A stretch of 20,141 nt of DNA from a virus. Each line of letters starts with the position of its first letter. Position 1 is the stretch's first letter. The notes under the pieces are model-generated. The model saw only the letters and a list, made by a program, of their open reading frames with translations, did not search any database and was not told the DNA's origin. The stretch is from positions 1 to 20,141 of the IMG/VR virus record IMGVR_UViG_3300043449_000676; one strand, written 5' to 3'. Below, piece by piece: positions 14,306 through 20,141 of the stretch. The translations under genes and the position numbers were made by a program.

Positions 14306-14535
14306 CAATCACTGTTAGCGTGGACATAGATGATGTCCTAGAGCAGATCGAAGATGAAGACTTGGTAGCCGAGGTGGAGGAGCGTGGCCTGAAGATCGGC
14401 ACCAACTACCTGTCCAAGGAAGACGCACTGGAGCGCCTAGAGCGCATACACCACCTGATGCGCATGAAACAGCCCAAGCAAGCGTACAAACTGATGTACG
14501 ACTACGTCAGAGACGCACTTGGGAAAGCCATATGA
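14302..14535 (+). CDS. Acidic helical hypothetical protein, 77 aa
   Basis: A 77-residue protein beginning MTITVSVDIDDVLEQIEDED. The start at the ATGA overlap is chosen over an in-frame upstream start at 14257. The sequence is acidic, with helical segments DLVAEVEERG, KEDALERLERIHHLMRMKQP and AYKLMYDYVRDALG. It ends DALGKAI, and its last bases (GGGAAAGCCATATGACCAC) closely match the junction between the next two genes, suggesting duplicated gene ends. No recognised domain. Confidence 0.65.
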   Translation: MTITVSVDIDDVLEQIEDEDLVAEVEERGLKIGTNYLSKEDALERLERIHHLMRMKQPKQAYKLMYDYVRDALGKAI

Positions 14536-14840
14536 CCACGCCAGACCCGACCCCAATGGACGCGGACTACTACCCACGTATAAAGTTCAACAGGCGTTGG
14601 TATCTGGTAGTGCCTGAACTCAATGGAGAAAACCCGCATGAAGGGTGTGCGTTCTACTGCCCGGTCTCTAAGAACGGCGCGTGCAGTCTCATAACAGAAG
14701 CTGGGGGTGACTCAGGTAAGGTAACTCTGTTTAATCGAGTGAACTGCGGTAAGGAGGGAGTGATATTCGTTGCACCGTCCAAGTTCCCCGAGTACCGAGC
14801 CCACCTCGTGGTTGAGAAACTGGAGGGTAAAGCCATATGA
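14532..14840 (+). CDS. Cys-containing small protein, KLEG array gene 1 (family A), 102 aa
   Basis: A 102-residue protein. The core after KFNRRWYLVVPELNG has cysteines at GCAFYC, GAC and NC, followed by GVIFVAP and a helix ending VVEKLEGKAI. This order (aromatic strand, Cys-x-x-Phe/Cys pair, more Cys, hydrophobic IF strand, C-terminal helix) is shared with the genes at 15079, 15297 and 16061. It looks like a small zinc- or disulfide-stabilised fold of unknown function, resembling a Cys-containing family found across phage genomes (memory). The 3' end carries AAACTGGAGGG, which is also the ribosome site of the next gene. Confidence 0.65.
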   Translation: MTTPDPTPMDADYYPRIKFNRRWYLVVPELNGENPHEGCAFYCPVSKNGACSLITEAGGDSGKVTLFNRVNCGKEGVIFVAPSKFPEYRAHLVVEKLEGKAI

Positions 14841-15082
14841 CCACCGAGTGGGTACTTAACACTGGCCTGAGCTATACGGAATCAATGGAGTTCTTCGACC
14901 TGTTCGTGGATGGGCGCTATGCTCAATCCATTTGGATTGAGCATGACGTAGGCAGTGATGTGTGGCAGTTCGTGTCGCCGCGTCCCCATTACCGTTCACC
15001 ATTCTTTAAATCCATGGAGGAGGCCAAAGAGCACCTGACCACATTCAACGTCATCAACAAACTGGAGGGTAAAGCCATATGA
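14837..15082 (+). CDS. Beta-plus-helix small protein, KLEG array gene 2 (family B), 81 aa
   Basis: An 81-residue protein beginning MTTEWVLNTGL. Aromatic beta strands (FFDLFVDGRYAQSIWIEHDV, DVWQFVSPRP) are followed by a C-terminal helix FFKSMEEAKEHLTTFNVINKLEG, ending KAI. The helix motif (F/L)xxLxxAKxxxxxxxVxxKLEG is shared with the genes at 15616, 15852 and 16303 and, without KLEG, 18493 and 18786. Translation starts inside ATGA after a GGAGGG site carried by the previous gene. Function unknown; the conserved fold suggests a small binding module. Confidence 0.65.
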   Translation: MTTEWVLNTGLSYTESMEFFDLFVDGRYAQSIWIEHDVGSDVWQFVSPRPHYRSPFFKSMEEAKEHLTTFNVINKLEGKAI

Positions 15083-15300
15083 AACACTACTCCCCCGGTG
15101 ACACGTTCACCAAGGACAGCTACGAGTTCGTCGCAATAGAAGACGACGAAGATAATGGTTGCATGCTCTGCGTTGGTGGTGGTAATCACTCTATATGCAA
15201 CATGATGCCGCGTGGCTGTGGCCGAGATGGTATTGCGTGGCAACCAGCAAATGACGAAGCCCTTGCGCTAGTCATAGCAAAAAAACTGGAGGGTGTGTGA
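15079..15300 (+). CDS. Cys-rich small protein, KLEG array gene 3 (family A), 73 aa
   Basis: A 73-residue protein beginning MKHYSPGDTFTKDSYEFVAI. Its four main cysteines occur as NGCMLCVGGG, SIC and RGCGRDG, followed by GIAWQP and a C-terminal helix DEALALVIAKKLEGV. The Cys spacing resembles the other family A members more than any enzyme I know; a metal-binding or structural role is possible. The stop overlaps the GTG of the next gene. Confidence 0.65.
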   Translation: MKHYSPGDTFTKDSYEFVAIEDDEDNGCMLCVGGGNHSICNMMPRGCGRDGIAWQPANDEALALVIAKKLEGV

Positions 15301-15533
15301 ACATCAAACTCGACCCTACCAAGCGACTACGCCAACACCCAGATGACCCCAACGTGTGGGAGTACGACGTCGTTTACATACGAGCTATGTTCCCGAACAC
15401 GCCGTGTCGTGGCTGCCAGAACCACCATAGCGAGACGCACTGCGAAGACATACTAATGGATCGGCAGTGCGCCATCACCACTGTGTGGTATGGCGAACAC
15501 ATTGAGATAGCAAACAAACTGGAGGGTGTATGA
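15297..15533 (+). CDS. Cys-rich small protein, KLEG array gene 4 (family A), 78 aa
   Basis: Starts at a GTG inside the GTGA overlap, the only non-ATG start in the run; the GGAGGG site sits 3 nt upstream. The 78-residue product begins MNIKLDPTKRLRQHP and has CRGCQNHH, HCED and QCAITT, with histidines near the cysteines. That favours zinc binding over disulfides. It ends HIEIANKLEGV. Function unknown. Confidence 0.65.
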   Translation: MNIKLDPTKRLRQHPDDPNVWEYDVVYIRAMFPNTPCRGCQNHHSETHCEDILMDRQCAITTVWYGEHIEIANKLEGV

Positions 15534-15619
15534 AGAAACGATTGATCGTACTGATAGCCGCGTACATCGCAGGCTTTGCCATTCTGTTCATGGACATGAT
15601 GGTGTGGAGGCCGGGATGA
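15530..15619 (+). CDS. Single-pass membrane microprotein, 29 aa
   Basis: A 29-residue peptide, MKKRLIVLIAAYIAGFAIL then FMDMMVWRPG: positively charged N-terminus, one hydrophobic helix, short polar tail. It looks like a small inner-membrane peptide. It is real in context because both ends are ATGA overlaps, its ribosome site is the AAACTGGAGGG repeat, and removing it would leave an 80-bp hole in an otherwise unbroken run. Function unknown. Confidence 0.6.
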   Translation: MKKRLIVLIAAYIAGFAILFMDMMVWRPG

Positions 15620-15855
15620 AGTGGACTGACGACTACATAAGCACCGAGATGCGTTACCGCTGGCATGACCTGATGGATGGTGACGGTGAAGATACTGATG
15701 GCCTGCTTGGGTACGTACGAGAAGACATCATCGACCACACCTTTGTCTCAGTCATCAACGCCCATGGTGGCCCATCAAAGAAGTTCGACAACCTCAAAGA
15801 CGCCAAGGCTCACATCATTACCTACTACGTATTACAAAAACTGGAGGGCGCATGA
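15616..15855 (+). CDS. Beta-plus-helix small protein, KLEG array gene 5 (family B), 79 aa
   Basis: A 79-residue protein beginning MKWTDDYISTEMRYRWHDL. The longer reading from 15526 runs through the microprotein and is rejected. Charged strands (TDGLLGYVREDIIDHTFVSV) are followed by the family helix KKFDNLKDAKAHIITYYVLQ, ending KLEGA. Shared helix and ending with the genes at 14837 and 15852; function unknown. Confidence 0.65.
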   Translation: MKWTDDYISTEMRYRWHDLMDGDGEDTDGLLGYVREDIIDHTFVSVINAHGGPSKKFDNLKDAKAHIITYYVLQKLEGA

Positions 15856-16064
15856 TATGGATACCACTTAGTAGTAGCGGCTCGAGCTGGTGGCTGCAAA
15901 GTGACGAAGGCATAACGCAAGGTTATGTCATCAAGATCAAAGGTCAGTACCTGCCACGCCTCATGGGCGGTGGAGAAGGTGTGCGCCCGCATCTTGACAC
16001 GCTCGAAGCGGCACAAGAGCGGGTCTTGGTCTTGCTGGCTGAAAGAAAACTGGAGGGCACATGA
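15852..16064 (+). CDS. Beta-plus-helix small protein, KLEG array gene 6 (family B), 70 aa
   Basis: A 70-residue protein beginning MIWIPLSSSGSSWWLQSDEG, then strands QGYVIKIKGQYLPRLMG and the C-terminal helix LDTLEAAQERVLVLLAER, ending KLEGT. It is the shortest family member; the Gly-rich middle is a loop. It is joined on both sides by ATGA overlaps. Confidence 0.65.
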   Translation: MIWIPLSSSGSSWWLQSDEGITQGYVIKIKGQYLPRLMGGGEGVRPHLDTLEAAQERVLVLLAERKLEGT

Positions 16065-16306
16065 GAACTAAGATCAGAGTCAACGACAAATGGTACAAGC
16101 CTGTGCCATGGCATGTAGATGGCGAATGCGATGGCTGCGTGTTCGATGGTGACGGCAGCGCAAACGTGTCTGGTAAGTTCGCCGGGCTGTGCGATCCCGA
16201 CTGTGAGTTCGGGGGGATGATCTTCATCCACAACACCAAAGAATCCTTGGCCAAGTACGTGGCCAAAAGACTCGAAGGTAACCAAGAGTATGAGGAGGAC
16301 ACATGA
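16061..16306 (+). CDS. Cys-rich small protein, KLEG array gene 7 (family A), 81 aa
   Basis: An 81-residue protein beginning MRTKIRVNDKWYKPVPWHVD. The core ECDGCVFDGDG, LCDPDCEFGGMIFI is the clearest family A signature: CxxCxF, then CxxxC, then an IF strand. It ends with helix KESLAKYVAKRLEG, extended by NQEYEEDT because the next start lies farther downstream. I recall similar Cys-x-x-Cys-x-Phe proteins in many phage genomes without known function. Confidence 0.65.
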   Translation: MRTKIRVNDKWYKPVPWHVDGECDGCVFDGDGSANVSGKFAGLCDPDCEFGGMIFIHNTKESLAKYVAKRLEGNQEYEEDT

Positions 16307-16617
16307 CATTCACATGGGAAGGCGGGACGCATGAGGACGGCACATACGCATACCTCCGCTGCCACTTAAACAACTCCATCCTAGTCATGGCCAAAGACTG
16401 GGGCTGTGGCAGAAGCCCCTTGGTGATCAACCAAGTGGGCTACGTCCAAGTCAATGCGCATCCTGTAACTAAGTATGGAAGCTTTCATGCAAACCTGTAT
16501 AGCAGCGTATCCGATGCAATGCCAAGGTCGTTCCGCACACTGGAAGAGGCCAAGCAGTACGTGGAAGACAACGCCACCACAGGGCTGGTGCTCAAGAAGT
16601 TACACATCGACGTGTGA
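16303..16617 (+). CDS. Beta-plus-helix small protein, last of the coupled run (family B), 104 aa
   Basis: A 104-residue protein beginning MTFTWEGGTHEDGTYAYLRC. Several beta strands (NNSILVMAKDWGC, GYVQVNAHPVTK, FHANLYSSVS) precede the helix SFRTLEEAKQYVEDNATTGLVLKKLHIDV. The helix matches family B, but the KLEG tail is absent, as is a following overlapping gene. This supports the idea that KLEG exists to supply the next ribosome site. It closes the run. Confidence 0.65.
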   Translation: MTFTWEGGTHEDGTYAYLRCHLNNSILVMAKDWGCGRSPLVINQVGYVQVNAHPVTKYGSFHANLYSSVSDAMPRSFRTLEEAKQYVEDNATTGLVLKKLHIDV

Positions 16618-16855
16618 CCGTGTAAGCGTCAAGTAAGACGACATACACACAATAAGAATTCAGATTCGGCTACCCCATCGTTCAGACGTCACGCATGGGG
16701 GCAGGCATCCAGACGTTACACAACTATCTTTCAACACACAAGGAAATCAAATGCGCTACAATAAAAATTCAACACGGGCTAGCTCGACGGAGCGAAAAGT
16801 GGAATAGACCACCACCTGCCTAGTGTTCCTCAAGGTCTGCGTCATCGAGGTCAAG
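16618..16855 (+). other. Intergenic region before the HNH gene
   Basis: The 238 bases contain one CATACACAC copy (16642-16650) and a hairpin CCCCATCG...CGCATGGGG (16673-16700). A possible 18-codon reading frame (16751-16807) begins MRYNKNSTRAS and has an AAGGAAA site. It could be a leader peptide, but the support is weak and I do not call it a gene. No clear promoter or terminator is seen. Confidence 0.5.
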
Positions 16856-17467
16856 ATGAAAACCTGCACTAAGTGCGGCTGTACAAAGCCGCTCTCTGAT
16901 TTCCACAAGTACGCCCAATCAAAAGATGGGCACAAACCTGCATGCAAGCAATGCAATACGGCAGCAGCTGTGGCGTATCAGTCAGCTAACACTGACTCAA
17001 GAAAAACCAAAGATGCGAGTTACCGCGCTAAGAACCTTGAGACTGTACGCATTTCATCTTTGGCGTATGCACATAGCAATGCAGGCAAACAGAAGTCAAA
17101 AGCTTGGAGGTCCGCAAACAAGCAGCCTATCAAGCTAAGGCACGATTTGTGGGTGCAAGAAAACAAAGACCGCGACAGAGAACACAAACGCAACTGGATG
17201 CAGCGTAACAAGGCGTACATGCTTGCAAAAGTCAGACACCGTCAGATGGTGGCACGCAGAGCAGAACCCCCATGGGCAGACGCAGCACTCATCAAGCTGC
17301 TATACACAACGCGCCAGTACATGACCGAGCAAACCGGTTTTGAATGGCATGTAGACCACGTTGTTCCACTTCAAGGACGCAATGTGTGTGGGCTCCACGT
17401 CCACTTCAATCTAAGAGTAATTCCCGCCATAGATAACCTGCGCAAGGGCAACAAGTTTTCAACCTAG
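16856..17467 (+). CDS. HNH endonuclease with N-terminal zinc finger, 203 aa
   Basis: The ATG at 16856 has GAGG 5 nt upstream; the longer reading from a GTG at 16823 has no site. Zinc finger: C4, C7, C30 and C33 (CTKCGCTK...CKQCN). A long basic helical middle (KAWRSANKQPIKLRH, RDREHKRNWMQRNKAYMLAK) probably contacts DNA. HNH nuclease motif: FEWHVDHVVPLQG (H165, D167, H168), then LHVHFNLRVIP (N185) and IDNLRKGNKF (N194, N199). This is the form of phage free-standing homing endonucleases: a mobile gene that cuts related genomes lacking it and spreads to them. It breaks the ATGA-coupled layout at this point. Confidence 0.85.
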   Translation: MKTCTKCGCTKPLSDFHKYAQSKDGHKPACKQCNTAAAVAYQSANTDSRKTKDASYRAKNLETVRISSLAYAHSNAGKQKSKAWRSANKQPIKLRHDLWVQENKDRDREHKRNWMQRNKAYMLAKVRHRQMVARRAEPPWADAALIKLLYTTRQYMTEQTGFEWHVDHVVPLQGRNVCGLHVHFNLRVIPAIDNLRKGNKFST

Positions 17468-17475
17468 GAGTAATC

Positions 17476-18480
17476 ATGAACTATCAAAACATCAAAACGT
17501 CGGTGCTGGAACAATTCAAAGTCGAAGGCGGTAACGCCGTCGTGCCCTTCATCCTCGGGGCTCCCGGTGGTGGCAAGTCCGCATGTGCCCGTGAGGTAGT
17601 GGCCGAATTGGGTATCGAGGCCGACAAGGTCGTCGAGTTCACCGCGTCCCTGCGTGACCCTGTTGACGTGTTGGGCGTGCCTGACAACCAAGGCGAGTTC
17701 ACCCGCTGGGTTCCACCCCAAGAGTTCTATCAACTGCGTGCAGGTGTCGGTCGCTGCGCGTTGATCCTCGAAGAGCTCTCAGATGCACCAGTGCCCATGC
17801 AAAATGCCCTGTGCGGCGTCATATATGATCGTCGTGCTGGCAACCTCAAGCTGTCTGACGAGCTGTTCATCATTGCTACAGGCAATCGAACCGAAGATAA
17901 GAGTGGGGCGAACCGCATCACCAGCAAGCTGGCCAACCGCACACGCCGCTTCGACTTCCAAGAGAACATCGACTCGTGGACAGAGTGGGCGCTCGACCAT
18001 GACATCGACCCTGTGTTGATTCAGTTCCTGCGCTTTCGCCCCGGCCTGCTGTCTGACTTCTCTGCTGACCGCTTCGCTAACCCTACGCCTCGTAGCTGGG
18101 AGCGTGTCAACCTCATCCCCAAGGCACTCGACAATGGCCTGTTCTTCGACAACTGCGCTGGTGAGGTAGGTGAGGGTGCAGCTGCTGAGTACACTGGATT
18201 CAAACGTATCTACGAGTCACTGCCTGACGTCGATTCCATCCTGCTCGATCCCGCAGGTGCCGATGTGCCGCAAGACCCTGCAACGCTGTACGCCCTGACT
18301 GGTGCGCTGGCTCGTAAGTCCACCAAGGACAACTTCGACCGCGTGTCCAAGTACCTGTCGCGTATGTCGCCAGAGTTCAACGTCATGGCCACCAAGGACG
18401 CGATCAAGTTGCAGCCGACCATCAAACACAGTCGAGCTTTCGTCGAGTGGGCGTCTAAGAACGCTGAGGTATTGATGTAA
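17476..18480 (+). CDS. MoxR-type AAA+ ATPase, 334 aa
   Basis: A 334-residue AAA+ ATPase with an AGGAG site 5 nt before the ATG. Walker A GAPGGGKS at 28-35; Walker B LILEELSD at 96-103 with E99/E100; sensor-1 FIIATGNR with N137; arginine-finger region NRTRRF at 154-159. This order and the DxxDVLGVP segment near 61-69 fit the MoxR group. Members remodel or load partner proteins and usually act with VWA-domain proteins encoded nearby. None is fully visible, but the gene cut at the right edge could be part of such a set (inference). The C-terminal half is helical and shows no nuclease or helicase motif. Confidence 0.87.
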   Translation: MNYQNIKTSVLEQFKVEGGNAVVPFILGAPGGGKSACAREVVAELGIEADKVVEFTASLRDPVDVLGVPDNQGEFTRWVPPQEFYQLRAGVGRCALILEELSDAPVPMQNALCGVIYDRRAGNLKLSDELFIIATGNRTEDKSGANRITSKLANRTRRFDFQENIDSWTEWALDHDIDPVLIQFLRFRPGLLSDFSADRFANPTPRSWERVNLIPKALDNGLFFDNCAGEVGEGAAAEYTGFKRIYESLPDVDSILLDPAGADVPQDPATLYALTGALARKSTKDNFDRVSKYLSRMSPEFNVMATKDAIKLQPTIKHSRAFVEWASKNAEVLM

Positions 18481-18492
18481 AGCACACTGACA

Positions 18493-18789
18493 ATGAGCCG
18501 CATGTACTCCAACTATAGGTGGGAGAAACCCGGTCGCAAGGGCGACCGGTACTACTATAAGCGCGATGTGAGCTGGTCATACAACCCGACCCGCAAACCT
18601 GAAGAGCAAGTAATAGCTACCGTCACCTACGATGCGGACGCCAAGTCACGGTACTGGGGCAAGTGGCACGTCCACATCGGTGCTCAGTCACCTGAGCTAA
18701 ACGCACTGCGATTGTCGAACATACCCACGTTCACCCGAAAGGATGACGCTATCGCTTGGACTACAGCAATGGTGAGGTTAAGCATATGA
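18493..18789 (+). CDS. Beta-plus-helix small protein (family B relative), 98 aa
   Basis: A 98-residue protein beginning MSRMYSNYRWEKPGRKGDRY. Strongly aromatic and basic strands (YYYKRDVSWSYNP, YWGKWHVHIGAQ) lead to the C-terminal helix FTRKDDAIAWTTAMVRLSI. The plan matches family B of the KLEG array, without the KLEG tail. It follows the ATPase by 12 nt and overlaps the next gene by ATGA. Function unknown. Confidence 0.65.
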   Translation: MSRMYSNYRWEKPGRKGDRYYYKRDVSWSYNPTRKPEEQVIATVTYDADAKSRYWGKWHVHIGAQSPELNALRLSNIPTFTRKDDAIAWTTAMVRLSI

Positions 18790-19058
18790 GCTACGTCTGG
18801 GAAGAAGAGCTGCAGCCCAGCAAGTACGACGAGGATGACAACCTTGTATGGCGAGTCGAGCACCACCTAAAGAAGAAGTTCACTGAAGACGCAGTCGGTA
18901 GAGAAAGGGACTTCAAGATCACTGTTGCATGGGTAGTCAAGGTATCTGATCGCAAGTGGCACTGCCAGTTCGTCAGGCACAACGACGAGGGCAGGGTGTT
19001 CCGCTCTCTGAAAGCAGCCAAGGCATACGCCGTGGCAATCATCACACTGGAGCAATGA
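18786..19058 (+). CDS. Beta-plus-helix small protein (family B relative), 90 aa
   Basis: A 90-residue protein beginning MSYVWEEELQPSKYDEDDNL. The ATG in the ATGA overlap is chosen over the in-frame start at 18756. Strands RDFKITVAWVVKVSDRKWHC and QFVRHNDEG precede the helix FRSLKAAKAYAVAIITLEQ, which ends in Leu-Glu encoded by CTGGAG, the same embedded ribosome core as in the KLEG genes. Function unknown. Confidence 0.65.
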   Translation: MSYVWEEELQPSKYDEDDNLVWRVEHHLKKKFTEDAVGRERDFKITVAWVVKVSDRKWHCQFVRHNDEGRVFRSLKAAKAYAVAIITLEQ

Positions 19059-19059
19059 C

Positions 19060-19581
19060 ATGGCAACACCAAAGAAAGTCGAGCTTGGAGAACCAACCGA
19101 GCTTCGCAGAGCTACCGTCAGCGAGATCGCAAATCGACTCAAAGACGCGTTCGTAGTCGTAGCCACCGAACGGGCTGACCGCACAGAAGCTGAAGAAGTA
19201 GTGAGCGAGATCATCAGCGACCTCGAAGCCCAGAAGCGCGAAGTCACCATGAAGCTACTTGGCTTGGACAATCGGTGGGGTAAGTGGGAAGTAGACCGCA
19301 CCAACAGTCGCCAGTCTCCTCTCACAGACTATCTAGCCAGCGAAGGTAAGGAAAAGATCAAGATGTGGGTACGTCAAGCTGTCGATGAGGTGCTGACACC
19401 CGACGCCAAGGACAAGTTTATGAAGGAATGCAAGAAGGCGCTCCTTAACGAAATCAAAAATATGGTCGGCAGTTACAAGACTCGTGAATATGTAGACGAG
19501 ATGATCACAGGAATCCGCCGCGCACTGGTGGAACAAGCAGCCAAAGAACTACGAGCTGAGCTCGGAATACTGGAGAACTAA
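19060..19581 (+). CDS. Helical hypothetical protein, 173 aa
   Basis: A 173-residue, mostly helical and charged protein beginning MATPKKVELGEPTELRRATV. Its ribosome site is the CTGGAG at the end of the previous gene, 1 nt away from it by the stop. Segments LKDAFVVVATERADRTEAEE, VSEIISDLEAQKREVTMKLL and EKIKMWVRQAVDEVLTPD look like a coiled helical bundle; the C-terminus has RRALVEQAAKELRAELGILEN. No enzyme motif or named family seen. It may serve the ATPase or DNA metabolism, but this is only context. Confidence 0.7.
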   Translation: MATPKKVELGEPTELRRATVSEIANRLKDAFVVVATERADRTEAEEVVSEIISDLEAQKREVTMKLLGLDNRWGKWEVDRTNSRQSPLTDYLASEGKEKIKMWVRQAVDEVLTPDAKDKFMKECKKALLNEIKNMVGSYKTREYVDEMITGIRRALVEQAAKELRAELGILEN

Positions 19582-19582
19582 C

Positions 19583-19825
19583 ATGAAGAAAGTAACGCTT
19601 GCAATCAACATACCAGACAACGGAGGCATTACGTTCTTCGGACCTCTGACATCTATGGCGTCGAAGAGTTCAATTAGTTACAACAACGGCCACCAACGCA
19701 TGTACATCTGTGCCAATCAAGACCCGTTAGAAGTTGGACAGACACTGTTGGCCATGTTGGCTGACTTGCAATTGTCGGAGCCTATCTCCACGGTAGACGC
19801 AGACATACCAGACATATCGTTCTGA
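19583..19825 (+). CDS. Hypothetical 80-aa protein
   Basis: An 80-residue protein beginning MKKVTLAINIPDNGGITFFG, one base after the previous stop. It has a GAGAAC site that is the end of the previous gene. Beta strands (VTLAINI, QRMYICAN) are followed by a helix (EVGQTLLAMLADLQL) and an acidic tail (STVDADIPDISF). No recognised family. Confidence 0.65.
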   Translation: MKKVTLAINIPDNGGITFFGPLTSMASKSSISYNNGHQRMYICANQDPLEVGQTLLAMLADLQLSEPISTVDADIPDISF

Positions 19826-19826
19826 C

Positions 19827-20060
19827 ATGAACGCCAAGCAGCGCCGCCGCTTCGTGCGGCAGTACAAAGAGAAGATCAACACCGACAGGGTGTTGCGCAT
19901 CCTTGAAGGCAGCATCTCAAATTGGTTTGACTCAGCCGACGAAAAAAACTTGCGCAGATACAAATACGACGGCGAATCTGTTGTTGAGACAGTAGCTCGC
20001 TTGAATTACTACTACGCCCTTTACGTGAAAGAACAGGAGAAACACAATGAACGTATCTAA
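19827..20060 (+). CDS. Basic helical hypothetical protein, 77 aa
   Basis: A 77-residue basic protein beginning MNAKQRRRFVRQYKEKINTD. Helices LRILEGSISNWFD and EKNLRRYKYDGESVVETVAR are followed by YYYALYVKEQEKHNERI. The N-terminal Arg/Lys cluster suggests nucleic-acid binding, but no motif proves it. No strong ribosome site; the ATG is one base after the previous TGA. It overlaps the next start by 14 nt. Confidence 0.6.
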   Translation: MNAKQRRRFVRQYKEKINTDRVLRILEGSISNWFDSADEKNLRRYKYDGESVVETVARLNYYYALYVKEQEKHNERI

Positions 20061-20141
20061 GCTCTCAGACAAAGCGGTCCTCGTCAAGCTGACGATTCGT
20101 CGTGCAGCACTCACTCGCAGGGACCATGGTCTTACAGCAAC
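20047..20141 (+). CDS. Start of a further gene, cut by the window edge
   Basis: Only about 31 codons are present (MNVSKLSDKAVLVKLTIRRA then ALTRRDHGLTA). The ATG has CAGGAG 8-13 nt upstream inside the previous gene. The N-terminus resembles a conserved phage family (LSxxAxLVxLxIs) that I recall near MoxR-type ATPases and VWA proteins (compare DUF3150-like genes). That is memory from a short fragment, so the identity is uncertain. Confidence 0.5.
   Translation, partial: MNVSKLSDKAVLVKLTIRRAALTRRDHGLTA

Larger units (their letters stand above)
14817..16057 (+). promoter_or_regulatory. Repeated embedded ribosome site AAACTGGAGGG at gene ends
   Basis: Six exact copies start at 14817, 15059, 15283, 15516, 15838 and 16047. 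Each lies in frame at the 3' end of a gene, encoding K-L-E-G, and places GGAGG 3 to 9 nt before the next overlapping start. A degenerate seventh (GACTCGAAGG, 16269) ends the gene before 16303, where a separate GAGGAGG takes over. Confidence 0.9.

Overview
The window looks like part of the genome of a tailed double-stranded DNA phage (Caudoviricetes), either a free phage or a phage contig. It is probably a short-tailed (podovirus-like) phage of a proteobacterium. The evidence is a complete packaging and head module (terminase, portal, scaffold, major capsid, adaptor-like proteins, tail fibre) on the minus strand, facing away from a dense plus-strand block of very small, mostly unrecognised genes. 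There are no rRNA, tRNA, integrase or host housekeeping genes. The base composition is moderate and even, with clear Shine-Dalgarno sites. A betaproteobacterial (Burkholderiales-like) host is only a guess.

Region 1 (1-11239, minus strand, read right to left) is the structural and packaging module. It runs: a ribbon-helix-helix-like regulator, a probable small terminase subunit, a 49-residue gene, a double zinc-ribbon protein, the large terminase, an unrecognised virion-like protein, a P22-type portal, an 80-residue coiled-coil protein, a scaffold, the major capsid protein, a strong terminator, an 86-residue protein, two adaptor-like proteins, and an alanine/threonine-rich repeat tail fibre that leaves the window. 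A sigma70-like promoter overlaps the portal stop codon and may drive the capsid genes.

Region 2 (about 11240-13431) is a divergent regulatory core. It holds a G-run tract, a tandem 34-bp repeat and several hairpins. Three early-type genes (11928-12904) follow. Then comes a second non-coding stretch of about 530 bp with hairpins, AATAATCC iterons in direct and inverted orientation, and the first members of a dispersed CATACACAC motif. This stretch is the best candidate for a replication origin or partition-type locus. The regulator gene carries the same motif as a perfect palindrome, GTGTGTATACACAC, just before its start; a second identical palindrome sits at 12907.

Region 3 (13628-16617, plus strand) contains fourteen consecutive small genes joined by thirteen unbroken 4-nt stop/start overlaps. 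Eight of them, from 14532 to 16617, look like two interleaved families of small proteins: a Cys-rich type and a beta-plus-helix type. Six carry an 11-nt sequence, AAACTGGAGGG, at their 3' ends. It encodes a shared C-terminal KLEG tail and also supplies the ribosome binding site for the next gene. Three tiny membrane proteins are embedded in the run.

Region 4 (16618-20141, plus strand) starts with an HNH endonuclease, followed by a MoxR-type AAA+ ATPase, two more members of the beta-plus-helix family, three unrecognised genes and the start of a further gene cut by the window edge. The ATPase probably works with partners encoded beyond the right edge.
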